33,123 nucleotides of DNA from Pseudomonas cannabina (GTDB taxonomy: Bacteria > Pseudomonadota > Gammaproteobacteria > Pseudomonadales > Pseudomonadaceae): assembly GCF_900100365.1 (NCBI RefSeq), contig NZ_FNKU01000008.1:1-33123 (forward strand), given 5' to 3'. The notes under the pieces were generated by a model that saw only the letters and a list, made by a program, of their open reading frames with translations, was not told the DNA's origin and did no database searches. Shown piece after piece: positions 7,661-15,289 of the stretch; position 1 is the first letter of the stretch; each line of letters opens with the position of its first letter. The position numbers and the translations under genes are program-made.

Positions 7661-8853
7661 GGAAGGTCTGAAGTAGCCGGATGTTTTCCGGCTACCGAGT
7701 CCTCAGCACTTTTCAAAAAACGATGCATGTCGAAATTTGCTCAATTATCTTCGCTTTTTAGCTCTTTCGGCCGCTGCAAAGCCTTTTGCGGTAACCATTT
7801 CCTGCATTACACGCGCACCTCTCCTGCGCTCGCCAACAAATGTCGGCGGGCCATCCACAGGTTTGACAGGGCGAACAACGTCACCATCTGCGCGGTGTTC
7901 TTGGCCAAGCCCCGAAAGCGCACTTTTTCATAGCCAAACTGGCGTTTGATGACCCGAAACGGATGCTCGACCTTGGCGCGAACCTGGCCTTGGCCTTCTC
8001 GATTTTGCGGATCGCCTTGTACAAAATACTGCGTTTTCCGTGCTTTTTGTAAGTGCTGCGGCGGGCGGCAATCTGCCAAATGACCTTGCGCCCAGCGTGT
8101 TCTTCGCGCTTCTCGACCCCGGTGTAACCTGCGTCGGCGCAGACTACGTTTTCCTCGCCGTGCAGCAGTTTGGCAACCTGCGTGACGTCTGCCACATTGG
8201 CCGCTGTTACTACCACGCTGTGCACCAGGCCTGACTCGTCGTCGGCGCCGATGTGAGCCTTGGCGCCGAAATAGTACTGGTTACCTTTCTTGGTTTGATG
8301 CATCTCAGGATCGCGTTTGCCATCCTTGTTCTTGGTCGAACTGGGCGCGTGAATCAGCGTGGCATCGACGATGGTGCCTTGACGCAACGACAAGCCACGG
8401 TCGCCCAGATAACCATTAATTACGCCGAGAATCCCGGTCGCCAACTCGTGCTTTTCCAGCAGACGACGGAAGTTGAGAATGGTGGTTTCGTCTGGAATTC
8501 GCTCCAGGCTCAGGCCTGAAAACTGACGCAGGATGGTCGTCTCATACAGCGCTTCTTCCATCGCCGGATCGCTGTAGCCGAACCAGTTCTGCATCAGATG
8601 AACACGCAGCATCGCCATCAGTGGGTAGGCGGGCCGGCCACCTTCTCCTTTTGGATAATAGGGCTCAATCAGGGCAATCAAACCTTTCCAGGGCACCACC
8701 TGATCCATCTCGATCAGGAACAATTCCTTACGGGTCTGCTTGCGCTTGCCGGCATACTCGGCGTCGGCGAAGGTCATCTGTTTCATCATCGAAAAGCTCG
8801 GCGACTGGTGTCCGGAGATTTTGCCAAATTAGGAAGTCTTTTTCAGAGTTTCC
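7661..8853 (-). mobile_element. IS5-family insertion sequence B (1,193 bp), transposase frameshifted
   Basis: Ends GGAAGGTCTGAAG (7661 inward) and GGAAACTCTGAAA (8853 inward on the minus strand) are imperfect inverted repeats; flanks are CTAG (7657-7660) and TTAG (8854-8857). It abuts element A at the shared CTAG and element C at the shared TTA. Orientation is opposite to A. Confidence 0.8.
7807..8789 (-). pseudogene. IS5-family transposase (element B), single frameshift
   Basis: The frame starts at 8789 (MMKQMTFADAEYAGKRKQT) and carries GTIVDATLI and VCADAGYTG, but shifts near 7985 after KIEKAKA. The proper continuation, [20 protein letters not shown] with the catalytic Glu, lies in another frame and runs to 7807. 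Restoring one base (CCAGG to CCCAGG on the minus strand) would join them into a protein of about 326 residues, close to element A's 330. The gene as read lacks the last catalytic acid and should be inactive. A sequencing error cannot be excluded. Confidence 0.85.
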
Positions 8854-9769
8854 TTAGAGGGTGTAGACAAAATAAATTAAACTTTCACTCCCTTGTCTGA
8901 ATAGCCCTCAAGCCATGCCTAAAACCGGACGTCCTCGCTCGATTGCCGCCGAGCACTATCCCGTGCTGGTGAAACTCGCTCATGCACAGCCCTATTCCAG
9001 CCAGGCCGAATTGGCGCTCGTATTCTTCGCCGAAACCGGTATCACTGCGCATCCCGACACCTTTGCAAAAGCGTTGAAAATGGCAGGGATTACGCGTGTA
9101 AAGCAGCGGGCCAAGGGAAGTTTTCAGTCACCTGAACCTAATAAAGCCTATGGCTACAATGAAACCCACCGCCGCCAACTGCCGGAGCAGCTATATCCGA
9201 GTTGCTTGACAGATACCGAGTGGGCACTGGTCGCCGACCTGTTTGAAAGCCAGGGCGGACGAGGAGTGCCACCGCTTCACTCTCGGCGCACGTTGCTGGA
9301 AGCCTGTTGCTATGTCGTACGCACGGGGTGCTCATGGCGAATGCTACCCCGCGATTTTCCTCATTGGGACAATGTCTACAAAACGTTCCGCCGGTGGAGC
9401 GCTCAAGGCAAGTTCGAGCAAATGCATGATCGCTTGCGAGCTCAATGGCGTGAGCGGGAAGAACGCGCTGACAGCCCGTCAGCAGCGATCCTGGATTCAC
9501 AGTCGACCCGCAGTTCTCCTCAAGGCGGTGACAGCGGCTACGACGCAGGCAAAAAAGTGAAGGGGCGTAAACGAAGTCTGATTGTCGATACATTGGGCCT
9601 GCTGCTGGCTGTCAGTATCAGTGCTGCAAGCGTGCAGGATCGTGACGCGGCGGATGATGCGGTGGCGTACTCGAAGGAAAAATATCCGTCACTGAGCACG
9701 CTTTTTGTTGATAGTGCGTACGCAGGAAAATGGGCACAGCGCACCCATCAACTGCACGCTATCGATGTT

Positions 9770-11279
9770 GAACAGGGCAGCCTGCGGCTGCAAATCGCCC
9801 GTTCTTGCGATCGCGTAGCAGCAGAAACATGGATTTGAGCTTTGTCATGAGGCCCATTATTGATCATCATGAAGCCTGCTTACCCACCGTTGCTGCTTCA
9901 GATGAGTCCAGCCTACACACCTCGACCACTCAAAAACCTCTTCACCGCCAATCAATGCTGGGCACACCTCCTCGAGGAGGGCGGCTTGCGCGACATCGAA
10001 GTCGAGTCCGTCACCAAAATGCTGGCCTGCGGCACCTCGATCCTGGGCGTCAAACACTACACCTGCGGCAACGACAGCTGCCCGCACGCCAAATACCTGT
10101 GCAACACCTGCAGCTGCCGCGCCTGTCCATCCTGCGGCAAAAAAGCTACCGATCAGTGGATCGCCAATCAACAGCACCGCTTACCCGAGTGTACCTGGCA
10201 ACACCTGGTGTTCACATTGCCTGACACCCTGTGGCCGCTGTTCTTTCATAACCGTCACTGGCTCGATGCCTTGTGTCGCCTGGCCGTCGACAACCTGCTC
10301 TATGCGGGCCGACGCCGGGGCGTGGAGGTGGGTGTTTTCTGCGCCATCCACACCTACGGCCGGCGACTTAACTGGCACCCCCACATCCATGTCTCGGTCA
10401 CCTTGGGTGGGATCGATGACGCAGGTGTCTGGAAAGATCTGTCGTTTCATCCATCAGCCTTGCGTCGGCGCTGGATGTGGAATGTACGCCAGTACCTGCT
10501 CAGTCAGTGGGAGCACACCACCGTCCCACCTGAAAACGCTCATCTGCAGAGCGAAAATGACTGGCGTCACCTTGTGCTCAACGCCGGTGGTCAGCACTGG
10601 CACATCCACTTGTCGAAGAAGACGAAAAACGGCCGAAAGACCGTCAATTACCTGGGCCGCTACCTGAAAAAACCGCCCATCTCGGGCAGTCGTCTGGCGC
10701 ACTACACCTCCGGTGCCACGTTGAGCTTCACCTACCTGGATCACCGCACCAAGACCTATCAGCAGGAAACGCTGAGCCAGACCGACATGCTGCGCCGGGT
10801 GGTGCAGCACATCCCCGAAAAGCACTTTCGGATGATCCGGTATTTTGGATTTCTGGCCAACCGCGTCTGTGGCCGACAGCTACCCCGGGTGTATGAGGCG
10901 CTACGCATGGAAAGGCGTGGCAAAGCGCCAAAACTGTATTTTGCGCAGATGAGCAAAGCGTTCTTGCAGCGGGATCCGTTCAGCTGCGTGCTGTGCGGAG
11001 CGCGGATGGTGTACACCGCAGCCATCGCCGGCCTGACGGTGCAGGGCTTGATCAACAACGCTCAAAGCATCGCGCAATTGAGGTACGTGCCGGCCTGATA
11101 CGGGAGAAGTGCGTCCAAAATCTGGAAAAGGTACAGAAAAGTCGCTTTCAATCCATTTTTCGGCGTGGGTGATGGGTGAAAAAAGCTTTTTGCCGACATC
11201 GACGCCACGTTGGCATCACGCAGAGGGGACCTTTTTCGGCGGATTACCTTGTATAGGAATTATTGAAATTCCTATACAT
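9770..11279 (+). mobile_element. IS801-like IS91-family element, copy 1 (1,510 bp)
   Basis: Boundaries are set by the host gene it interrupts. The left end (terIS) begins GAACAGGGCAGCCTGCGG at 9770; the right end (oriIS) finishes with the hairpin GTATAGGAATT-N3-4-AATTCCTATAC and CAT at 11279, followed by the target CAAG (11280-11283). IS91-family elements insert beside GAAC or CAAG without target duplication, exactly as seen. The length is near that reported for IS801 of P. syringae. Confidence 0.88.
9860..11098 (+). CDS. IS91-family Y2 rolling-circle transposase (IS801 type)
   Basis: A protein of about 410 residues. The N-terminal zinc-finger region reads YTCGNDSCPH, then CNTCSCRACPSCGKK. 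The HUH metal-binding motif is in LNWHPHIHVSV, and the paired tyrosines are in NYLGRYLKKPP. The order zinc finger, HUH, Y2 is the family architecture. The start may be 9860 or the second ATG at 9869. All motifs are intact. It should nick and transfer one strand from oriIS in a rolling-circle process. Confidence 0.92.
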   Translation: MIIMKPAYPPLLLQMSPAYTPRPLKNLFTANQCWAHLLEEGGLRDIEVESVTKMLACGTSILGVKHYTCGNDSCPHAKYLCNTCSCRACPSCGKKATDQWIANQQHRLPECTWQHLVFTLPDTLWPLFFHNRHWLDALCRLAVDNLLYAGRRRGVEVGVFCAIHTYGRRLNWHPHIHVSVTLGGIDDAGVWKDLSFHPSALRRRWMWNVRQYLLSQWEHTTVPPENAHLQSENDWRHLVLNAGGQHWHIHLSKKTKNGRKTVNYLGRYLKKPPISGSRLAHYTSGATLSFTYLDHRTKTYQQETLSQTDMLRRVVQHIPEKHFRMIRYFGFLANRVCGRQLPRVYEALRMERRGKAPKLYFAQMSKAFLQRDPFSCVLCGARMVYTAAIAGLTVQGLINNAQSIAQLRYVPA

Positions 11280-11585
11280 CAAGTGATCCGTGGCCCGAAT
11301 AACAGAAGAACAGGGCAATGGCACTCTGAACAAGGCGATCTATTTTCCGTGGAGCCTGTTCAGACTGGATTTGTGGTCATGCCCAAGCGATGGGTAGTGG
11401 AGCGAACTCATGCCTGGAATGAGAGAGCTCGGCGACTGATCATGCATCATGATCGCCTTTTTGCGGTAAGCGAGGCATGGGTTTGGTTGGCTGAGGCTCG
11501 AATACTCGCGCGCCGACTCACTACATGATTTTGTCTACACCCTCTTAGGCATGGTGCAATGCTGTGTAGGCAAAGGACAAACAGC

Positions 11586-11609
11586 TTACTTTATTTTGTC
11601 TACACCCTC
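11586..11609. mobile_element. Solo terminal repeat of an element-C-like IS
   Basis: The inverted form of the 17-bp element C terminus, plus adjoining bases (TTACTTTATTTTGTCTACACCCTC), stands alone 42 bp beyond the right end of element C, followed by CTA. It is the stub of a deleted related element. Confidence 0.6.
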
Positions 11610-11678
11610 CTAGGCATCAATGATGGCAAAGCAATATTTAATTATATGATCAAAGTAATGTCACAGTAGTTGCACTAA

Positions 11679-11777
11679 GGAGACGCTGATTTATTCTAAA
11701 ACCCAGCTGTTGCCCCCAGATAAATCAAGGCCTCCAGAGCGTTGCAGGGACGAAAAATCGAATAAATCAGCGCCTCC
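11679..11777. mobile_element. MITE copy 1 (99 bp), CTAA target duplication
   Basis: Non-coding element with inverted ends GGAGACGCTGATTTATTC / GAATAAATCAGCGCCTCC and perfect CTAA duplications (11675-11678, 11778-11781). Its interior carries CCCAGCTGTTGCCCCC and a GATAAATCAAGG word shared with the copies at 14145 and 29212. The first ten bases equal the ends of IS5-family element A. Confidence 0.88.
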
Positions 11778-11872
11778 CTAAGCCTTTACAACCGCCTTGA
11801 AATTTAATTTGCACTAGTAAAGGTACCATGCTAAATTTTTCATTCCAAACATACATAAATTAAGGTTTAAAA

Positions 11873-12136
11873 ATGGCTAGTTATGAAATCCGGTTATCCA
11901 TGGTTGACTTTGAAAAGGATAGTATTCCTGAAATATTGGTGCAGTATTGGAACAAGGAAAAGCTGGCTTTTGCGTCTTACGTAACAGCTTCCGGCAACGA
12001 CAAAGGCTTTGATACAGTAAGAAGCGAATCCGATACCAATGAAGACGGCAAGACGAATGCTCAGGACAATGCCGCAATAATCGCATTAGCCAATGCATTT
12101 GCAGTAATGAATCTTTCTATAGAAAAACGGAAGTAA
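11873..12136 (+). CDS. Hypothetical 87-residue protein, AT-rich
   Basis: Starts MASYEIRLSMVDFEKDSIPE with AAGG about 8 bases upstream of the ATG. The protein is soluble, with a central Asp/Asn-rich stretch (RSESDTNEDGKTNAQDNA) and a hydrophobic C-terminal helix (IIALANAFAVMNL); no signal peptide. Lower GC than its neighbours and its isolation between a MITE and palindromic IS-type ends suggest a horizontally acquired cargo gene. I do not recognise the family. Confidence 0.6.
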   Translation: MASYEIRLSMVDFEKDSIPEILVQYWNKEKLAFASYVTASGNDKGFDTVRSESDTNEDGKTNAQDNAAIIALANAFAVMNLSIEKRK

Positions 12137-12212
12137 GATAATAAACCGGGTAGCCACCAGTCTTGCGAGAGGGATTTTCCTCAACGCACACGGCACCTGG
12201 CTAAGTCTACTC

Positions 12213-12269
12213 AATGTGTAGGGATTTTTAATTCCTACACATTAAATTTTCAGCATGCGCATGAAAATT
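12213..12269. repeat. Two adjacent palindromes, first resembling an IS91-type oriIS hairpin
   Basis: AATGTGTAGG (12213-12222) pairs with CCTACACATT (12234-12243) around a short ATTTTTAAT-type centre, closely resembling the oriIS hairpins of the IS801-like elements here (GTATAGG...CCTATAC; GCATAGG...CCTATGC). AATTTTCA/TGAAAATT (12245-12252, 12262-12269) forms a second dyad. It could be a solo IS91-type end or the terminator of the preceding gene. Confidence 0.45.
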
Positions 12270-12347
12270 GTGAGATTTAAAAATCTGTTATTGTGACTAT
12301 ATACCTTCAGCACAAGCCATGTCTAACATGGCGTTAGATGTAGCGGC

Positions 12348-12580
12348 CTGCAATCGAAATGGCGCCGACCTGCAATCATCGCGTTTTTCGACCAGGATTG
12401 ATTGCATCTATCCGAGCCAGCAAACCGGGATTATTCGCGAATGAACCTGCGTTCATCTGGTTCGACCTGCAATCGATTGTCATGAACCGGAATTATTTGC
12501 GAGTGATCGCTCGCCGCTTATGTCTCATTTGAGCATACCCTTGTGAGACGCATGGCCGAGACGCTTTTTGCGTCTCAATA
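12348..12580. repeat. Repeat-rich region upstream of the tnpR remnant (res-like)
   Basis: Holds three CCTGCAATC words (12348, 12369, 12467), a 22-bp imperfect repeat beginning AACCGG at 12423 and 12485, and a GAGACGC-TTTT-GCGTCTC dyad near 12553-12573 next to TGTCTCATTTGAG. Such phased GTCTC words directly before a resolvase start are typical of Tn3-family res sites. No gene is seen from 12137 to 12646. Confidence 0.4.
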
Positions 12581-12646
12581 GGGTGGCTTTTCAATTTTGA
12601 CATGGTAAGTTCTCAGCTTCTAGAGCCTAAAGAGACAAACTTGACG

Positions 12647-12975
12647 ATGGCCCTTTACGGATACGCTCGCGTTTCCACAAGCGATCAAGATTTCGTTCTG
12701 CAAGAAAAAACTTTGCGTGAAGCAGGTTGTGATGTCGTGCGCGCCGAGAAAAAAACGGGGCTAGTGTACTGTTTGCGAAATTATTTACCCATGACCTACA
12801 AACTAAGTTATTGATAAAATTTGAATTTTCCGTTCGTCAGTAGCTGGTTTTTTCGAAAACAGTACACTAGCCTGGTTGGTAGGACGGAGTTGAAAACACT
12901 GCTCGATTTTCTACGCTTGGCGATACATTAGTGGTGACGCGTATTGATCGTCTCGCACGTGAAAAAAAGCGTTTA
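12647..12975 (+). pseudogene. Tn3-type resolvase remnant (tnpR), interrupted
   Basis: The N-terminus MALYGYARVSTSDQDFVLQE, with catalytic Ser in RVSTSD, runs to AEKKTG, where a 102-bp element is inserted. Beyond it, fragments matching GRTELKTLLDFLR and LGDTLVVTRIDRLAR lie in two frames, so there is at least one further frameshift. The sequence is then lost at about 12975, where an IS801-type end begins. It shows that the neighbouring effector gene sits in the debris of a Tn3-family transposon. Confidence 0.8.
12765..12866. mobile_element. 102-bp MITE-like element, second family, inside tnpR
   Basis: Inverted ends TGTACTGTTTGCGAAA (12765 inward) and TGTACTGTTTTCGAAA (12866 inward) are flanked by CTAG on both sides (12761-12764, 12867-12870). 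It has no coding capacity. It differs from the GGAG-ended MITEs and has no matching full-length IS in the window. Confidence 0.75.
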
Positions 12976-12980
12976 ACCAG

Positions 12981-13063
12981 CCTCAACGCCACGTTGGTAT
13001 CACGCCGAGTGGGCCTTTTTCGGCGGATTACCCTGTATAGGAATTATTGAAATTCCTATACAT
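12981..13063 (+). mobile_element. Solo IS801-type right (oriIS) end
   Basis: This 83-bp stretch closely matches the last part of IS801-like copy 1 (11197-11279): the CGCCACGTTGG and CCTTTTTCGGCGGATTACC blocks, then GTATAGGAATT...AATTCCTATAC and CAT. It is followed by CGAG instead of CAAG/GAAC. The rest of the element is missing. It ends 12 bp from the stop of the avrB-family gene. Confidence 0.75.
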
Positions 13064-13075
13064 CGAGCTTTCAGA

Positions 13076-14038
13076 TCAGCGATCAAAAAAGTTATTGTAG
13101 TCCCTAACGAACGCCTCACGAGAAGTGGTCATCGCTTCTAGATCTGCTACTTTGCCGTGTCTCATAGGCGGTAACTCCATACCTCGCGCCATTGCTATGG
13201 CACGGACAGAGAACTCAGTTTTTGCTGCACTGCCCCTATGATCAGGCATAGCATTAGCAACCCACCAATGTATTTCACCTAATATACTTAAAGCTTGTGA
13301 ATCGGAAACGCTCGCATCCAACGCTTGATTATAAAGTTCTTCTACATGAGCAAGCACTTCTGGCACATCGGCAGAAAAAGTGTGCCTTATATAAAAAGGC
13401 TCGCCAGCTTCAAGGTGCCTTATAGCAGAGTATCTACTATCATATCTATTCGCATCAGGGTCTGCACTTACCACGACAGTTGAGAGAGTTATACGCTTAC
13501 CATTTATATTGTCTCGCAGAGGAAACTCGTGCATTGGAACGCCCTCAACATCCTCGCAAAATTCACCATCCTTTCGATTTCTGTAACGATCAAGAATGTA
13601 AGCATATTGATTTGCCAGAGGCGTTGTCGGATTGTGATTGTAAGTTGGGTATCGCTCGCTTTCCTCGCCAAAAGTTTTGTAATCTCCGCCAGCAGCTTCG
13701 CTTCTCCAGCGCTGTGCCAAGGCCCACAATTGGCTAAATGCTTGAACTTGACCCGAAGCAATGCCAGCACCTGCGTGGCGAGACGCATCGAAGAAGGAAC
13801 GACCATATTCCATCTGATGAGGAAGATGGTCCTGGTTATACTGAGGATCGGGCCAGCGAGCTACGCCAATTAACGATTGCTGATAATACGTTAAGCCGGT
13901 TTGTGCTGGAGGGCCCGATAATTCACCATAACGAGCTGACCTACGATGCGATGTTCTAGCGGTAGCAGGCTCCGCGTCAGGTGAAGAGTAATGACTGGAA
14001 GGAGACATTACCTGAGGTTTCGATGATATACATCCCAT
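13076..14038 (-). CDS. avrB: AvrB-family type III effector
   Basis: A 320-residue effector. It starts MGCISSK, a host N-myristoylation/palmitoylation signal (Gly2, Cys3) that targets the plant plasma membrane as in AvrB. Family blocks are clear: YYQQSLIGVARWPD (about residues 51-64), SQLWALAQRWR, and near the C-terminus IHWWVANAMPDHRGSAAK followed by RAIAMARGMELPP. AvrB adopts a Fic-like fold and modifies host immune components such as RIN4. The length matches AvrB (about 321). Neighbours are a dead Tn3 resolvase, a solo IS801 end 12 bp downstream and a MITE about 107 bp upstream. I found no confident Hrp box upstream; only a weak partial match lies within 100 bp. The subfamily number (AvrB1-B5) cannot be fixed here. 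Confidence 0.9.
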   Translation of the reverse strand: MGCISSKPQVMSPSSHYSSPDAEPATARTSHRRSARYGELSGPPAQTGLTYYQQSLIGVARWPDPQYNQDHLPHQMEYGRSFFDASRHAGAGIASGQVQAFSQLWALAQRWRSEAAGGDYKTFGEESERYPTYNHNPTTPLANQYAYILDRYRNRKDGEFCEDVEGVPMHEFPLRDNINGKRITLSTVVVSADPDANRYDSRYSAIRHLEAGEPFYIRHTFSADVPEVLAHVEELYNQALDASVSDSQALSILGEIHWWVANAMPDHRGSAAKTEFSVRAIAMARGMELPPMRHGKVADLEAMTTSREAFVRDYNNFFDR

Positions 14039-14144
14039 TTTCCATTCCTTAAAATTAGGTGTTGCCGACCTTAAAGAAATCGTTTCTAAAGTAGCGATTG
14101 AGGGTTACTCGGCCCTGTACCCAAAAGTCAGTCAGCGAAGCTAA

Positions 14145-14245
14145 GGAGCCGCTGATTTATTCGATTTTCGTCCCGCCAGCAACGCTCTGAAGTACTTGAT
14201 TTATCACGGGGCAACAGCTGGGTTTCAGAATAAATCAGCGCCTCC
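14145..14245. mobile_element. MITE copy 2 (101 bp), CTAA target duplication
   Basis: Ends GGAGCCGCTGATTTATTC and GAATAAATCAGCGCCTCC with perfect CTAA duplications (14141-14144, 14246-14249). Same family as 11679-11777 and 29212-29310. It lies 107 bp upstream of the avrB-family start codon, between that gene and any more distant promoter. Confidence 0.88.
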
Positions 14246-14264
14246 CTAAGGCAAGGCAAAAAAG

Positions 14265-14311
14265 GCACGGTAGCGGAATCTACTGGTTGTAGATGACAAT
14301 CCCTACCGTGC
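14265..14311. repeat. Nested inverted repeat
   Basis: Outer arms GCACGGTAG (14265-14273) and CTACCGTGC (14303-14311) enclose an inner hairpin ATCTAC-TGGTT-GTAGAT (14278-14294). The two-storey shape resembles recombination or attachment sites more than a terminator: there is no T run. Function unknown. The stretch from here to the HU gene (14312-14442) holds nothing I recognise. Confidence 0.55.
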
Positions 14312-14442
14312 TCGCGCACGAGCCTGCTTTTAACGCAGCATCACCGATGAGCGGCTACTTTTCGTGCAGAGCCTAATAACTGAGTCGCCACAGGGTCGTA
14401 ATCAGTTCCCGTTGGCCGAAACGCCGGAACGAAATTCCTATT

Positions 14443-14736
14443 CTATGAAACACAACCCTTGTTGATCGCGTCGTTCAGAACTTTAGCCGAGACGAACTTG
14501 ACGACTTTCTTGGCAGCAATTTCGATAGCGGCACCAGTCGAAGGGTTGCGGCCAGTGCGTGCTGGACGCTCTGCCACTTTCAGTTTGCCGATGCCCGGTA
14601 GAGTGATTTCTGCACCGCTTTCCAGTTGGTCGGCAACGATCTGTCCCAATTGCTCAAGAGCCTTAAGCGCGGTGGTTTTTGGCGCATCGATAGCTTCTGC
14701 AATACCGACAACCAATTGGTCTTTCGTCAGAGCCAT
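14443..14736 (-). CDS. HU-family DNA-binding protein
   Basis: A 97-residue HU/IHF-type protein. MALTKDQLVVGIAEAIDAPK is the typical Pseudomonas HU N-terminus. TLPGIGKLKVAERPARTGRNPSTG is the beta-arm region with the DNA-intercalating Asn-Pro, followed by the C-terminal helix. Slightly divergent positions and a short KGCVS tail distinguish it from chromosomal HU. As a plasmid-borne nucleoid protein it may assist replication, recombination or silencing. It stands alone: MITE 2 and a nested inverted repeat lie downstream, and an IS91-type element begins about 180 bp upstream. Confidence 0.92.
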   Translation of the reverse strand: MALTKDQLVVGIAEAIDAPKTTALKALEQLGQIVADQLESGAEITLPGIGKLKVAERPARTGRNPSTGAAIEIAAKKVVKFVSAKVLNDAINKGCVS

Positions 14737-15007
14737 AGTGGCGTTCCTTCCCTATCAAATTCATTTGGATTGCAGAGTAAGGGGTCAGCTTGGGGCAGGC
14801 AAGAGTCCCGCTCTCCAGTAGCAGCCCCATTGACCACGAAATGTAGAAACACGAACCAAGCTTGAGTTAGGTCCGAACACTCACTGACGTAGTGCTCGCG
14901 CGCTATGCAGCACAGAACTGGGCAGCCTGCGGCTGCAAATTGTGGGATTTTGAAATCGGTTATCATAGCCGAAATCGAGTCGATCCCTCCTCAGCACAGG
15001 CTTACAC

Positions 15008-15289
15008 ATGGCGTCAGAGACCAAAAAACGTAAACGGGCGAGCCGGGCAAAAGCCAAGGCAAAGCAGACCCGTCTCCAACGCGCCGGGCATACCACCTTC
15101 GTTCCCGATACCGACTTTTTCTTCGATATCGATCCTTTGGGTGATGTCGATCTTTGTAGTTGCTGCCAGACAACGTATCTGAACGACATGTTTCCCGACG
15201 CTTCTTGCGTAAGCGTTTCGATGAGAGAAGGGCCAGGCGGATTCGTCATCACCGCCGTCATTCACCACGATGAGGAGCCGCCCTGCTGA
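15008..15289 (+). CDS. Small accessory ORF of the IS91-family element (copy 2)
   Basis: A 93-residue protein: a very basic N-terminus (MASETKKRKRASRAKAKAKQ), then an acidic middle (DTDFFFDIDPLGDVD) and a CSCC motif. It overlaps the start of the transposase by 20 bp, implying translational coupling. The shorter IS801-like copy 1 lacks it, so it marks a separate element subtype. The basic arm and cysteine cluster suggest nucleic-acid binding; the role is unknown. Confidence 0.65.
   Translation: MASETKKRKRASRAKAKAKQTRLQRAGHTTFVPDTDFFFDIDPLGDVDLCSCCQTTYLNDMFPDASCVSVSMREGPGGFVITAVIHHDEEPPC

Larger units (their letters stand above)
8915..11528 (+). pseudogene. IS5-superfamily transposase (element C) interrupted at codon HAIDV/QVIRG
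   Basis: The N-terminal part (8915-9769) has the DUF4096-like block LTDTEWALVADLF, Asp in AAILDSQSTRSS and Asp in LFVDSAYAGKW. The C-terminal part resumes at 11280 with QVIRGPNN and holds the Glu region VVERTHAWNERARRL, ending at 11528. Removing 9770-11279 rejoins the reading frame exactly (HAIDV-QVIRGP), so the target gene was intact before the IS801-like insertion and no bases were duplicated. It is now inactive. Confidence 0.88.
8857..11544 (+). mobile_element. IS5-superfamily (IS427/IS1031-like) insertion sequence C, split by an IS801-like element
   Basis: Perfect 17-bp terminal inverted repeats GAGGGTGTAGACAAAAT lie at 8857-8873 and, inverted, at 11528-11544, with TTA target duplications at 8854-8856 and 11545-11547. 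Subtracting the 1,510-bp IS91-type insertion leaves an element of about 1,178 bp. A solo end of the same type lies just downstream at 11586-11609. Confidence 0.85.

Noticed and set aside
9857..10177. Minus-strand ORFs inside the IS801-like element
   Set aside because: Shadow frames of the Y2 transposase with Gly/Ala/Val-rich composition.
14039..14110. Hrp box for the avrB-family gene
   Set aside because: Best candidate (GAAACG-N16-CAACACC on the minus strand) has about four mismatches to the consensus.
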